Assembly: GCA_033807695.1 (NCBI GenBank) | Contig: CM066301.1 | Span: 124,001 to 188,000, forward strand | Reading direction: 5' to 3' | Origin: Daedaleopsis sinensis | Lineage: Eukaryota; Basidiomycota; Agaricomycetes; Polyporales; Polyporaceae | Length of the DNA stretch: 64,000 nt | Shown: piece by piece, positions 45,573 through 64,000 of the stretch | Layout of the letters: each line of letters opens with the position of its first letter | How positions within the stretch are numbered: the first letter of the stretch is position 1 | Program-made: the position numbers and the translations under genes | Notes under the pieces: generated by a model | Told to the model about the DNA's origin: nothing | The model's database searches: none | What the model saw: the letters and a program-made list of their open reading frames with translations, nothing else

Positions 45573-48407
45573 GTGAGTATCTTTGCAACCCGTCTATAAA
45601 CATATACGTACTGTGCATTCAAACTGGCCTTTCCGTAGCTCGAAAAACCGTCACAGACCCGCTACAGCCTAGGAGCGGTCTCTCCACGAGGGTCTCTCGA
45701 AGCTCGGAGACCAGACGCATAGTCACGACTCCGAGTCGGGGCGACAGGACGCGTCTCGGTCGGTGACACAGGAGGCTGAATGTCCACTTTGTGAAGATCC
45801 GAATGACTCGGACGAGGCAGCTCATACTCATGTCCTATGTGAGCTCTGGATGGCCGAGGATCTGTGATTCAAAACAAGGAGCTACAATCTGGGAGTTGTG
45901 AGTCATTGAGGTATATTCCTTGCAGTAGCCGCGCCTTTCCCTCCAGGATGATGGATCCCATACGCTTCACTCGTTCGGGTGGGCTAGTAGTTAATCCATC
46001 AGACGACCTCATTCGGCATTTCGACAATTCTGGCGCGTAAACATGGATCCAGTGATCCACACAACTAAACGAAGAGTTGCTCCAGCTCCGTCCTGTCTCA
46101 GCCTAATCACCCTAGACTCACCGACTTATGGGTATCGTACGCAGATAGCCTGCGTTCGAGTTCCTCGGAGGAGGATATCAACAGGTCCGAGTCTTCGAGC
46201 TGAACTGTGATAAATTGATGAGCCTGCACGCAAAATCTATGAGAAATAACCTTTTTCGTAAGTATATCATGGTCGCATGGTCGCATGAAGACTGGGAAAT
46301 ACTGAGATGTACACTGGAGACTTGGCAGAGCGAGCGGGGTGCCGGGAATCATCGGAAGATACTATATTACGTAGGCATGTTCATCGGATGTCGACGGAAC
46401 AGAGGGCGCTTCGTGCAAGTTCGCGCTGCGGGGCGCCTTTGACGCTCTTTGACGTTGGCTCTGTTCTCGTTGTCAATGTCACCGTCCAGGCTACTAGTCT
46501 CTACCACCTCTACCACCTAGCAGTATATATCCTCTGCCACACAGCTGAAGTCTTACTCGAGCTCTGGGCTGCACGTTGTGTTGTCTTTGCTCTTTTGAAT
46601 AGGCTTGCCAGCTTCTGCTTTGTTAATCTGGAATTCGAAAGAGACGTGAACTGGCGGCGACCGGGCAACGAGCAATCGACACTCTATCGATGATACTATG
46701 GGATCATTATCATCGTATGCTATCGGTTGAGTATACTCACCTACGCGATGTGTGGGGTCAGACACATACTAAACCGGAGTCGGAGGCAAATTTTCGTCGC
46801 GGTGCGTCTCTTCGTGAACTCTCATGATTAATCATTATTGGTGGCGTTGGTCGAAATGCGGGGCGAAGGAGACAGTATGCTCGCAAGTAGCTTGGTTCAA
46901 CATGCGCAGACTGTTTCTAGTGCTCGCACATGCTCACATGCCTCTGCAGCCTAGTCTTACGGTCGCGTATCCGTCGCCCGCATACCACCGTCATTGCACT
47001 GGCAGGATGTTGCGTGTGCGGACATTGTTTGCTTTAAGGGCCGACGGCATGGTGCAGACATAGTCAGTCACGCAGCCGTGTCATGGGTCTCTCCCGACCT
47101 AACTCCTTGATTCGGGTATGACGCGCATCCTGCATTGGTGCTGTCAACCGTCTGTTTCTCCTGCTCCGCGGGTATGGAGGGAGAGACTTTCTCTTGGAAC
47201 TATCAGGCGATCACGATACATAACTAGAGAGCTGGTGGGCCGCAGCTTGAGGACACTGGCCTGGTCCTAGGAAGACTGCGTTCGCGAGTGTACTATAAAC
47301 GGAGTAGCCCTCTGCTTCCGTGCAAGTCCTCGCTCTCCCTTGTTCTGGGCGCGATACAATGTCATGCCTTCCTTGTGACACCGATGATCCATGACAGAAT
47401 GATATGGATTGCGCTCGAACGCTGAAGAAGCACACCGAGCTAGGATTTCAGTGCTATTCTGGCTATCGTGTATGATATGGACGCACTGCACACAGGGTCT
47501 CATTACGCATCTAACGTTCTGCCCAATCGCTCGTAGTCTTCCCTGTCAGCGCCCTAGTCGGCGTCCTCACTCATCAATATCTGGATAGCCAAACGCCCAT
47601 ATCCTGTCCCCAATCGAAGCAATAAAGTTGCCTTGACTATCGTCACTTCGACACAGACAGGTGAGACTCACGACATCTGTCATCCACATGCCCATCATGC
47701 GACTCCCGGGCTCCCGTTGGCCGGAGACGTTTGCGAGATCTTCCACGAATCTCAAAAGAGCATTTTGCGGCAACGACGAAATCCACCCTAACACGTATTG
47801 GGCTGCGATGACTCGCAATGCTGATTGCGTCCGAATTTCAACCGTCCACTGCCAGCACGAAAGGGCGATTCCGGGATCCCACGAGGTCGAGGGGACCCAC
47901 AAGAACAAATTGACTGACGACACATGATGGCGTAGTTGCTTCCCCTAACATACGGCCGTGCCGCCTCAGTGACAAGGAATACTATAAGGTTCGGAGCCAT
48001 CTGGTCCATCCGCAGAACGGGGGTACTATCTGCCACCTTTCTTCGCCAACGACGATGCCGGGTAAGTCCATCCTTGTTCCTGCATGATCCCAGATATTAA
48101 TGTGGTTGCCAATTCTTCCACCGCCGCTTCTCTGCTCCTCTGATCATCAGCGCGATTGTGGCCTACCCCTCGTCTGTAACGCGTTCTGGAAGAAGTCCAA
48201 GGGCACGTTGCCGAACCTCCCCGTTTTATCCACATTGACTCTGTGTGAGAGACGCAGGACTCAGAAAGGGCGAGGATGAAGAGCGCACACCGTGGGCTCG
48301 TCGGTACCAGCAGGGTACTATAAGACATGGACGAGTGGAGAGTGAAGCGAACCAGCATTCTTGCTATACAAACCTCGACCTCGACCTCCGCACCGGACAC
48401 GCACCCC
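45573..48407. other. Gene-poor stretch with one coding-like minus-strand segment
   Basis: No complete gene. 47567-47923 (minus) is coding-like and listed separately. A TATA-like TACTATAAG at about 48316-48324 belongs to the oxygenase gene. Confidence 0.5.
47567..47923 (-). CDS. Unidentified coding-like exon
   Basis: Minus-strand frame rich in Trp and hydrophobics (SWDPGIALSCWQWTVEIRT, LRVIAAQYVLGWISSLPQN, LLRFVEDLANVSGQREPGS) with good third-position G/C, followed by a GTGAGT donor after MWMTDV. It looks like one exon of a larger gene or a remnant. No start is convincing and the family is not recognised. Confidence 0.3.
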   Translation of the reverse strand: MSSVNLFLWVPSTSWDPGIALSCWQWTVEIRTQSALRVIAAQYVLGWISSLPQNALLRFVEDLANVSGQREPGSRMMGMWMTDVVSLTCLCRSDDSQGNFIASIGDRIWAFGYPDIDE

Positions 48408-49921
48408 ATGCAATTTCACGCCAACCCCGCTCTTACCGTCTCCCAAAACCCGCACGCTGCACATCTACGTTCTACGCTGAGCGAGTCGCTGCCATTCTGT
48501 TGTGGTACGATTCAAGTCTGCCCTCCTGACTCTGTCCTGTTCTACGGCAAGGAAGGTCAAGCAGCAGGGTCAGTGCCCCCCTCCTTCCAACGACTGTTGC
48601 TGACGAACCTTCACCGGCAGTCGGGTCGATCTCCTAAATGCATCACCCTCTGAGCTCGCCGACCTAGAGAAAGCCTGCGATCCCTCGACCTTCGGGGTGG
48701 ATCAGAAAGCCGTGCTCGACGTGAACTACCGCAAGGCCGGGTCCTTGAACAAGGATAATTTTGCCATCAACCTGGACGTCGCCCGTCACGGCCTGCTCGA
48801 CTGCATACGCACGAACCTGTCCTCGGGAGAAGACGAGAGACCAATACATGCCGAGCTATACAAGCTCAACGTCTACGGTACGCTCCACAGCTCACTGGCA
48901 CGTCTGTCTTCCCGTCCCTCACATATGACGCGTAGGCAAGGACTCGTTCTTCAAGGCACACAAGGACACACCTCGCGGGACGACTATGTTCGGTTCCCTC
49001 GTCCTCATCTTCCCCACCGCACACGAAGGAGGAGAACTTGTCTTCCGCCATGACGCGCGTCAGTGGACCTTCGACGCCGCCCGCACGCTCTCCCAGCCCC
49101 CTGTCCCTCCCGCCCCTCGCCACCTCGCGTTCGTTGCGTTCTTCAGCGACGTCGAGCACGAGGTCCAGCCAGTCACTGCAGGACATCGTGTAACGCTCAC
49201 ATACACGCTCAACTTCACCACCCCAATCCTGGGCGAGTCCACCGGCGTGCATCCCGCGGTTCCCTTTCAGCCCATCATCATCCACCCGCAGAGCGCGAGC
49301 ACGCCCGCAGTGCAAACCCCACTCGACGCGCTTCTGAGCGACAGCACCTTCCTCCCATCCGGCGGGACTCTCGGCTTCGGCCTGCGCCATCTCTATCCGC
49401 TGCCCACGAGCCCAGCAGACGAGCACGCGCTCAGCGAGCTCACAGGGCGCCTGAAGGGCGCGGACGCCGCCCTCCTGCACGCACTCACAGCACTCGGCCT
49501 CACGCCCGAGCTCTACACCATCTTCGAGGACCACGGCTCCTTCCCGATCGCGGGCAGCGCGTCCGCCCCGTCCGAGGAGCCGGAAGCGCCGCGCGCGCTC
49601 GTCGCGTGCCGGCGCGTCGTCGAACTCGAGACGCACGACCTCGACGACCCCACCCCGCTCTGGCAGCGCGTGTGCCGGAACATGGATGGGGTCCTCGTCA
49701 ACTGCTCCGAGGCGCTGCTGGACAGCCTCGCGCGGGCGGACGACCGGGCGTGGTTCGCGGGGCGGAACAGGACGGTCGCGTGGGTCAGCCCGCTGTCGGA
49801 CGGCGCAAGCGTGAAGACGCAGTTCGCGGCGTATGGGAACGAGCCGATGATGGGGTACTTGTATCAGCGGGTGTGCATGCTGGTTGCTGTGGGTCCGGCA
49901 GGCGATCGTGCTCGGGCGTAA
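48408..49921 (+). CDS. 2OG-Fe(II) oxygenase, prolyl-4-hydroxylase-like
   Basis: Three exons in phase: 48408-48568, 48621-48877, 48936-49921 (467 aa from ATG 48408). An ATG at 48327 is in frame, but a TATA-like motif only a few bases before it favours 48408. The double-stranded beta-helix shows HxD (KAHKDTPRG, H148 and D150), the distal His in VEHEVQPV (H214) and the 2-oxoglutarate Arg in GHRVTLTY (R224), preceded by ELYKLNVYG and GSLVLIFPTAHEGGELVFRH. All catalytic residues are present, so it should be an active Fe(II)/2OG dioxygenase. The C-terminal 230 residues are a variable region typical of the basidiomycete family. Substrate unknown. A decayed fragment of a relative lies at 43682-43872. 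Confidence 0.9.
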
Positions 49922-50121
49922 GAGGGGCAAGGTTTGGCGTAAAACAAAACCTCAAGGACGTAACAACAGGCCGTTCACACGTATATGATAGACTTCACCG
50001 TTTGCGGAGTACATTGAATGTCTAGTTGACTGTCAAAGTACTAACACTATTGAAAATCGGAGGGCGGACAAGCATCTACACGATCCATCTCCGCCCGAGC
50101 ATACGCTACAGGCACCGTGGT

Positions 50122-52459
50122 TCAGTGCTGAAGACGCGAGACCCTAAGCGGCATTTCTGGCTTTGTGCTCTTCTTGCCGACAGTGGGATATGCGACGCCG
50201 GCGTAGTTCCAGACGATCGGCTTGTCGCTCAGCTCGAAGCGGAAGCTTGTGAGGAGAACCGCGAGCATGACCTCTGTGCACAAATTGTCAAGCCATGCTT
50301 CCTGATACCCATAGCAGCGTGTGTACGCACTTAGCTCGAGCTGAGCGTACTTGAAACCACTGTAACAGCAGCTTTGAGCTCTCCAAGTACTGCGAAACGA
50401 GGAGTATCCGAGTACTCACATGCACGATCGTCCTCCGCCATGGAAAGACATCCTGTCACAGTCGTCAGTGTGCGATGAACAATCGATCAGATCACACATG
50501 TCACCCTCGCAGAGTAACTTACAGATTCGAGTAGACTCCAGGGATGCGCGCGTCTTCGACCGCCTGAGGAAGGGGCGCAAGCCATCTCTCGGGCTTCCAC
50601 TCATGTGCATCTTCCCCCCCAAGCGCCTTGTTCGTGTTGCATGCCCATAGGTTCAGAATGGCGATCGTGCCTTTCGGGACGGAGACCTCGGAGACGAGAG
50701 AACCGTGTACTCCACGAATGGGTTCGTGCAGAGGCAGAGTGGTGTCCTCGAGAGCACTAGTAATTCACAGTTGGCAAGCAGTGGACCTGAGACGAATTGA
50801 GCAAGGGATACCTACCGACGGCTGAGAATGCGGATCGGGCCATACCTGTGGTAAGGGTGTATTTATGATCGTCAGCAATACGTGACAGATGGTATGGTCC
50901 ACGTACAATCTGAGAGTCTCTCGGCAGACAGCGTCAAGGAATGGGAGCTCCATAAGCTGATCATATGAGATGCCTTCTCCGGCCTGTGCGTCAATAATCT
51001 CTTTGCGAAGCTGGGTCTGTGCCGCCGGCTTGAGAGCAAGGAGATGAAGCAAGCGTGCGGTCGCGTTGGATGTCGTGTCCATTCCAGCGAGCACGAACGT
51101 CCTGAGACGAGGATATGAGTGGGTAATTCGTACGCATTGCTGAGGAAACGAAGAGCCCCCTTACGATACTTGTGCGATCACTTCTTCGTCTGATAACTTC
51201 TCTTTGTCCGACGCGGCCATATTTGCTCTCACTACACGTGGGGAGGAATCAGACAATCATCCAAAGAGACACGACGTGTACTCACACAAGATACTCATTA
51301 TGTCTATACCTTCTCCTTCTGACCAGGGCATCGCGTCGTCGAGCTTCTCAATCGCCGATTTCTTCTCTTTGACTACCTCGACGGATTTGCTATACATCGT
51401 GTCAGAGATCCTCTTCAACCGCTGCACGCGCTTTATCGGGGTCATCTCGACGACCATGCGTCGTAGCCACGCAGGCCCGATGAACATGACTGGCCTCACG
51501 ATGTTCCGCATGACGTCGAGGCGGTTGGACTCGGCGCTGGAGAAAAAAGGTTCGCTGAGTGAGAAATTGTTCTCGCCCAAGTGATGCGCACCTACAAATA
51601 CGATTTGACGGACTCCGGAAAGGTGTCCTCGATGTTCTCGCTGACCAAAGGGTCAAAGGAGTACCCCAGTGCGCCTTGCCCTAGCAACTCGAGCGCAGCT
51701 CTGCCGGTCCACCTAATAATATCCACATCGGTCGGCGTTTGACCGACTTCGGCCGCTATGGCATCTCGGAGCTAGGTAGGATGACCGGACTACCTCTTTG
51801 AGTTCAGCACATCGGTGATGACAACATGTAGCACTCACGACATACGAAGTCTTGTAGAACAAAGGTGTGATGTGTCGCAAATACGCGGCGGAGAAGACTG
51901 GTGTCAGCATCTTCCGCTGCTTACGGTGCTGGGCACCCTCGGTAGTCAGCAGCCCGGGACCTATAAGCAGCTCGCTAGGTCGGCGTCATACGAGTTGTTG
52001 AGTCGGACGTTGAACAGTCAAGTTCATGCGAACGCTCACTTGAATTTCCCTGCACTCTTACACCACGAGTCCTGGTCTTTGATAGCGATGCTGTAAAGCG
52101 CTTTCGGATCGTAAACATGTAACCATTTACTCTGAATCATATGAATTTTGAGCCATACCACATAGAAAGTGATCACTCACTCCGTACGGCCCGTGTAGAA
52201 CACAGACGGAACCATAGGTATCTATAAGTGCCTTAGTCCAACCCTCGCTGTGTCTATCCAGAAGTTGGCGCATGTTCCCTGCCTCATATAATTCAGCGTT
52301 TGCACCACGAGCCTATAAGAGGTGTCCCATACCTTTCAAAAACGATGCTGATTGAGGCCCAGGTATGTTGGACAAAGAGTTTGCTGGGCGTCGGGTCTTG
52401 ATCCATATGAAAAGACTGCTGAAGAAGAAGAGGAGCGGAATGATTACCGGGTAACTCAT
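50122..52459 (-). CDS. Cytochrome P450 monooxygenase, 13 exons
   Basis: Exons in phase from ATG 52459: 52459-52333, 52278-52181, 52131-52040, 51974-51839, 51771-51596, 51536-51286, 51231-51165, 51101-50907, 50845-50816, 50756-50523, 50452-50420, 50359-50331, 50273-50122 (539 aa). An N-terminal membrane anchor (VIIPLLFFFSSLFIWI) and Pro hinge (NIPGPQS) place it on the ER. Signatures are complete: WxxxR region HRKQRKML, I-helix AGMDTTSNAT, K-helix ETLRL, EWKPERWL, and heme loop FHGGGRSCIGF with the thiolate Cys. An oxidative role in secondary metabolism or xenobiotic turnover is likely; substrate unknown. A TATA box lies about 50 nt upstream. It resembles the large CYP families of wood-decay basidiomycetes, but I cannot assign a CYP number. 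Confidence 0.93.
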
Positions 52460-52506
52460 GGTGAATGGTGAGAAAGCATGAGCTGCCGCACGAGCACCAT
52501 TGCCCA

Positions 52507-52514
52507 CCTTTATA
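52507..52514 (-). promoter_or_regulatory. TATA box of the P450 gene
   Basis: TATAAAGG on the minus strand, 48-55 nt before the ATG at 52459. Confidence 0.55.
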
Positions 52515-53522
52515 GGGGTCCCTAAACTCTGCGATCATAGTTACGTGCGCGAGTTTATTTGCACGAGCCGCAGGAAGAAGCGGAAGCAATTGCGAAGCAA
52601 TGGGAGGCGCGATGCGTGACGAGCTAATGCTGCTTCTCCTATGGGCAAAGCGTGTGACCATGATGAGCTGGAGAAGGTTAGAGAACATAACGCAGTGATA
52701 GAACCCTCGCTGTGGAGTTACAGTACCTCTGCGGTTTCCAAGTCGGCCGACGTTCTCAGAAGAAGCCGAACTTCGACTTCTTTCGCGCGAGTACCTGCGG
52801 ACTTCGCTCTGGATGTGCAGAACGGTAGCAATCAATCCACACGGAGGAGGTGTACGATGAACATGATAAACCCTTAGCACCATGAAAATCAGCGCTAGAC
52901 AAGAGATCGTATGGATAGCTACTTACCTCTACTTCCGAGACTTCACGCGGTTCAAAAGGCGACGATGTTTCGACGTACTTACTCTGTCTGACGCCGCGGC
53001 TATTACTGGAGTACACATGTGTTCTGACTGCCTTTTACGGGACCAGTAGTGAATGGCTCTGTCGATGGCGCACTCGGAGGCGGTGGTCGTCACTTGGTGG
53101 TCACCGCAAAAGCAACTTGAAGATGCCAGAAATGGCGAAAAAATGGCAAGAGCGCTTACGTTCACTCCGATGCGCCGCCATTTCAAGTACTCCGCGCAGT
53201 CAAGGGTACGAGGGTTCGGAGTATCGACATGGCCTATGGTCCTGGACCGATCCACCGAGTTGCTGCCACAGCACACACCGCCGAACACTAGAAACGACAA
53301 GCACGAGCGATACAGCATTCGAGACGCGCGCAGTACACGGCTACAGAATCGAAGTTCTACAAACAAGCCAGACGGCATCTACTACTATTATTGATACGCA
53401 ATCCTACATCACCCACCACCACCGCGACATCCGAGCCAGCCCCTCCCGGCCCACCGACCCGCTCCGCTTCCCGACAAGGACTCGGGGCGCAGAACGACGC
53501 CCGAGCCCCCGCACAGCGCGTG
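52515..53522. other. Gene-free stretch
   Basis: Spacer between the P450 promoter and the 3' end of the kinase gene; no supported gene. Confidence 0.5.
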
Positions 53523-60010
<6,488 letters not shown>

Positions 60011-61668
60011 ATGAGCTCCAGACTGCTCCCTTTCCTGCCTGTCGAGCTGATGGTACTCATATGCTCATTCGTTCGTCGTCGCGACCTCTGGGCACTTCTG
60101 CTAGTAAATCAACTTCTCAACGTCATTGGAACACCTCTACTCTACCACGAACTGCAGTTGAACGATGTGCCTACTGCATTCGCTTGCTTCACAACATTGC
60201 GAGTCCCTCCAAGAAACACGTCCTTTCGCCGCAACCTATCTCGATTCGTCCGGATCCTCGTGGTGTCCCGCCACGGCTTCTTCCAGGGCGGACCCGACCG
60301 AGAACATACAACCATATTCGCCGGTTGGCTTCCTGCCATCGTTCGACACCTGGTCAAGCTACAAGAGCTACGCTGTGGCGACCCGTCGGACACCAGGCTC
60401 TCTGTCGATGGCGTCTTCGAGACTATCGCGACGAGGCGCTATCGCAGGTTGGAGACCCTACAGGTAGCTCTCGAAACATCCAGTGACAGAGTCCCCAGCG
60501 ATATTGCTGCGCGTCTCCCCAAACTCCGGAATCTCATTATAAAGGTCCCAGCAGATCTCCATCCACACCAGGTGTCGCTCTTGCGCCACGTGCTGGCCGC
60601 TACGGCAGGGCAACTCGAATCCCTCTCACTCTCTGTCTCCGACTCTGAGTCGGAATCCACGTCTTCGGAGTGTCCTGCTATCTTTCCCCCCGACATCCAT
60701 TTTCCGTCCCTCAGGCATCTAGGTGTCGACGGCGCAGCAGTGCTCCACGTCGAAGCACAGGCAGAGAACGTCCGCTCACTCTCGCTGCTCAACACCCCGG
60801 AATCCCTCGAGATATCCTCGACGTCGTTTCCGGCAATCGAAGAACTCGGGTGTGATTACTGGGATGTGTCCAAGTTTCTCTCTCCCGCAACAGAGGGAAT
60901 CCGTCGCATCCACACCATCACTCTCGACCTAGCGTCGTACAAGCGGAACGGAGGCGATTTCACAGATCTCGACAATGTCCCGCGCTGGCGAGACCTCGAG
61001 GAGGCCTTCGGATGCTTCAAGTACTCCGCAGTGGCGATCAGACATCTCCGCTTCTTCGTGTCGCGCCTGAACATCATATCGCTGGGAGCCGCATTGTTGG
61101 GGTTGAAGGAGCTAGAGAGCCTGTTGATGATCATCGATAAAGAACCACATGCAGTACGTGTCTCTATTCACGAAACTTCCTCGGCCACTATGCCAATTTG
61201 CTGAGATCGATTCAACAGATTGCGCTGCGGGAATTGGGTGTTCACGTGCTTACGAAACTTCCTCGGCTACACACGCTCCTCATATCGGACGCAGTCCTCA
61301 AACGTATTCACCCGGATGAACGCTTTTGGTTCGCGCGTAACTTGGAGATGCAGCACATGTGGTTGAAGCGGTATGAGAAGCACGCGCCCGCGCTGCGCCT
61401 TGTCGCGTTTACGACCGAGTTCGAGTGGGAGAAGCGAGCAGATGGGAAGTGGTACACGACAGAGGAGGTTGAGGAGGAGGTCATGGATGACCCTCGCGAG
61501 TATGGTTCGAGCTCTGACGAGGAGCCTACGGGTGAGGAAAATGACAACGATGATGGGAGCGACGGCAATGAGGGGAGCGACGGCGATGACGAGGGCGGGG
61601 ATAATGACGACAGCACAGACTCAAACTCAGACGAGTATGAGTATGAGTACGATGTGATGGAAGAGTAA
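60011..61668 (+). CDS. F-box/LRR-like protein with acidic tail, copy 1
   Basis: Two exons in phase: 60011-61153, 61219-61668 (530 aa). An N-terminal F-box-like helix set (LLPFLPVELMVLICSFVRR, DLWALLLVNQLLNVIGTPLL) is followed by irregular leucine-rich repeats (LVKLQELRCG, LPKLRNLIIKVP, FPSLRHLGVDG, FPAIEELGCDYW, IRHLRFFVSRL, LPRLHTLLISDAV) and a conserved block HAPALRLVAFTTEFEWEKRA. It ends in a strongly acidic Asp/Glu/Ser/Gly tail of about 55 residues. The F-box suggests an SCF adaptor; the acidic tail is unusual in such adaptors. A paralogue lies convergently at 62642-64000. Confidence 0.85.
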
Positions 61669-62641
61669 GCAGCTTGTTGGTTTCACGGTATCGCATCAAT
61701 CTCTTTCGCCTCACACGATGAAGAGAGCCGTTTCTCTAACTCTACCCGACATTAGTGATTTGTGAACTAGCTAGAACCTCCCGCCGCCAACAGAATCTTC
61801 ATCGGAGAGAGACTCACTGGGTGGTGCAGCCTGAGGAATGAGTTATTTAGTATCCATCCAGGAGGTCGCCAAGATCAAGAGAAGAAGATGCGGATGCAGT
61901 GAAGCACCGCCTGAGACTCTCTTCGACAGCATGTCCGAGTCAAAATTTAGCTATATTAGCACGACCACATCTCCTCTCTCCTCGAGGGGCACAGGGATTG
62001 ATGGTCATTGGCGGTCAAGTTGAAGGAGAGAGACTCTACAGGCGTCTCCATATCCATATATGGTAGATTTGATGGGGCTCTTGCCAAGCTGAGCAATGCC
62101 AAATTACGCTGCTGTTCGGACGTCACCTTGCCAATTGCGGTCGACAACTTTCGACCGCAATTGGCAAGACGTGTACTACTGGTACTTAATCAAGAGACAG
62201 GCAAAGCCTCTTCCCCAAGCTAGGGTATGCTAGGGTGGACCTCTCTATCGCTAATATCGTACCAGATCGATAGAATCAGGTATCAGTGGGTTGCAACTCA
62301 CCAGAACTAGTGTGACAGTCACGCTCGTCGAAGATCACAAACAGAACCCCCGCAGATCTACGCGGCTCACTAGCGTCCAGATCGTGCGCATAGGTGCTTG
62401 CATGGATGGAGTATCTGCAACCGATATTTTCCAATGTACGATGGGACCTAGATGAGCGCACCCGTGATGATGCCAGTTAATCAGCTAATACTATTTGCGA
62501 GTCCGTACGATAACAAGGCATTCGTAGTTCTGTCAAAGCTCTCAAGATTACAGGTATGTACTGTTGATAAGAGTGAGCCCGAGCGACCAACGAACGATCG
62601 AAGAACTCACCAACGGGGACTCCTATCATGTCCGAAAATCA
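61669..62641. other. Spacer between convergent F-box paralogues, with a perfect hairpin
   Basis: No gene. It carries the 18-bp inverted repeat at 62127-62168; the rest is AT-richer, as expected for two facing 3' UTRs. Confidence 0.6.
62127..62168. repeat. Perfect 18-bp inverted repeat, 6-nt loop
   Basis: CTTGCCAATTGCGGTCGA (62127-62144) and its exact reverse complement (62151-62168) flank CAACTT. It lies between the 3' ends of two convergent genes, so it could fold in either transcript. It could also be a relic of a mobile element end. Confidence 0.85.
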
Positions 62642-64000
62642 CTAGGGCGTACCTTCACCGTCGTCACTGTCGCTACTGCCATCCTCGTCATTCGGGATCT
62701 CCTGTACCGGGCGCTCCCCGCTGCTGCTCCAATCTATAAGATCCTCCGCAGTCTCGACCTCGACATCTTCCGTCGTGTGCCACTCCCCATCCGCATTCTT
62801 CTCCCACTGAAAGTAGGTCGTGAACGCAACCACCCGGAGCGCGGACGCATGCTGCTCGTACTGCGCCAACAGCGTGCGCTGCAACAGCACGTTGCGGGCC
62901 AACCAAAGGTGACCGCCCCTGCTCCTGTCGTGCTCCCACACGGCATCCGAGAGAAGAAACGTGTGCAGACGGGGGAGCAGAGGCATGATGACTTTGCCCA
63001 TCTCCACCAGTCTCTTCTACGTAGCATTATGTCAGTCGCTGGGCATAAGACAATGTGTTGCGAGACGTACCCGGCTTGGCTGCGTATACGAGACCACCAC
63101 AAGACTCTCCAGCTCCCTCATCTCCTCTAGGGCATTTGAAAGAAGCGGAGTGTTCATCCGCGACATGCAGAAGCGGAGGTGTTTGATCGGCACAGCGGAG
63201 TGCTTGAAGCGGGATAGGGCATCCATAACGCCGGGTGACCGCGGGGCATATCCGGACAATCCACCACCGTTGCGCTGATACGACGCACCGTCGAGCACAA
63301 CGGTATGGATGCTACGAGACCCCTCCGTCGCGGGGGAGAGGAACGCGGGGACAAGGCTAGAGGGGCACGCGAGCTCCTCGAGTGCTGGAAAGGATGTCGA
63401 GGGGAATACCTTGTGACTCTTGCGAGGGGTCTTGAAGTTGCCAGTGATGATCGACAGCGAGCGAAGACGGCACATCGGTGTGGTGACGCGCAAGAGTGCA
63501 TGCCAATCGACCTCTAGATACTCAAGTGACGGGAAATGGACGCCGGGAGGGATGGAAAGGGATCCGGGGAGCACGAGGGATCGAAGGTGCCCCGCCGTCA
63601 AGACCAACACGTCGCGCAAAAGAGAGACCGTATGGCTTGGAAGAACACGAGTCGGGGGGATACGCAAGCTCTGCAGCTTCGGGAGACACGGTGATTGAAG
63701 TGAGCAAACCGTCTTGTCGGGGATACTATCCCAGGAGCGGAGTGCGATGTCAACAATCTCCAACTGCGGGTGGGGCGTCGTAACGAGGAGTTCCCAGAAG
63801 GTGTTGAGTTCAGGGCACAACACTTCACCACAACGGAGCTCCTGCAGGTTGACGAGACGCGGAGCGATCTCAGCGAACGTGCTGAAGAAGGGCCGCGATC
63901 GGGTAGTCAAAGGCCCAAAGCAATTGTGGGATATAGATAGAGTTCGCACGAATGCTGCGAGGTTTCTGCCGAGGGACACGTGCTGAGGGGACTTGTCCAG
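62642..64000 (-). CDS. F-box/LRR-like protein with acidic tail, copy 2 (5' end outside the window)
   Basis: Exon from beyond 64000 to 63071, intron 63070-63017, exon 63016-62642. The sequence parallels copy 1 block by block: LVNLQELRCGEV, LPKLQSLRIPP, FPSLEYLEVDWHALLRV, FPALEELACPSSLVPAFLSP, ASYQRNGGGLSG, IKHLRFCMSRMN, LPRLHTFLLSDAVWEH, ASALRVVAFTTYFQWEKNA and an acidic tail (shorter than in copy 1). The intron is at the homologous position and also phase 0. The frame runs open through the right edge, so the F-box and start codon are not in the window. No lesion is seen in the visible 450 residues. Confidence 0.85.

Noticed and set aside
48866..49930. 354-codon minus-strand frame over the 2OG oxygenase
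   Set aside because: The plus strand has the complete HxD...H...R oxygenase signature with matching splice phases; the antisense frame is compositional.
50122..52459. Apparent frameshift in the P450 gene near VHGSLVSEVS
   Set aside because: On re-reading 50681-50710 the bases are continuous and the exon stays in frame; all 13 exons sum to a whole number of codons.

Overview
This is nuclear DNA from a filamentous basidiomycete, most likely an Agaricomycete close to the Polyporales. The evidence is GC-rich coding sequence with strong G/C at third codon positions, genes cut by many 50-75 nt introns with GTRNGT donors and YAG acceptors, TATA boxes 50-150 nt before starts, and gene families typical of mushroom-forming fungi: F-box/WD40, short BTB proteins, P4H-like 2OG oxygenases, a multi-exon P450, an SRPK with an inter-lobe spacer and a galactose-binding-like single-pass membrane protein. 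I located splice sites by eye and checked reading phase across each junction. No database search was possible.

Layout. 1-3.4 kb is a CpG-rich, microsatellite-dense stretch with no gene. 3.4-6.3 kb is a C2H2 zinc-finger regulator with two competing long open frames. 9.1-11.1 kb is a membrane protein. 12.8-16.1 kb (minus) is a 12-exon Xaa-Pro aminopeptidase P with a long disordered N-terminal extension. 18.8-43.7 kb is an accessory island with four F-box/WD40 copies (one intact, three damaged), three BTB genes, an inverted pair of MDR reductases, a tandem pair of small secreted proteins and a 2OG-oxygenase fragment. A 1,690 bp gag-only LTR element (43,878-45,567) with matching LTRs and a 5 bp target duplication sits at its right edge. 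48.4-49.9 kb is an intact 2OG oxygenase, 50.1-52.5 kb a complete 13-exon P450 (minus), 53.5-57.7 kb an SRPK-type kinase (minus) whose first intron is 1.78 kb and full of degenerate repeats, and 60.0-64.0 kb two convergent F-box/LRR-like paralogues, the second running off the window.

The most interesting biology is the island. Its FbxWD proteins should be CUL1 (SCF) substrate adaptors and its BTB proteins may be CUL3 adaptors, so the locus is an expanding and decaying set of ubiquitin-ligase specificity factors. They are interleaved with duplicated redox and secreted-protein genes. The two-gene unit [MDR reductase -> FbxWD] occurs twice in opposite orientation with similar spacing, which points to an inverted segmental duplication. 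A joint role for these genes in self/non-self or effector handling is inference only.
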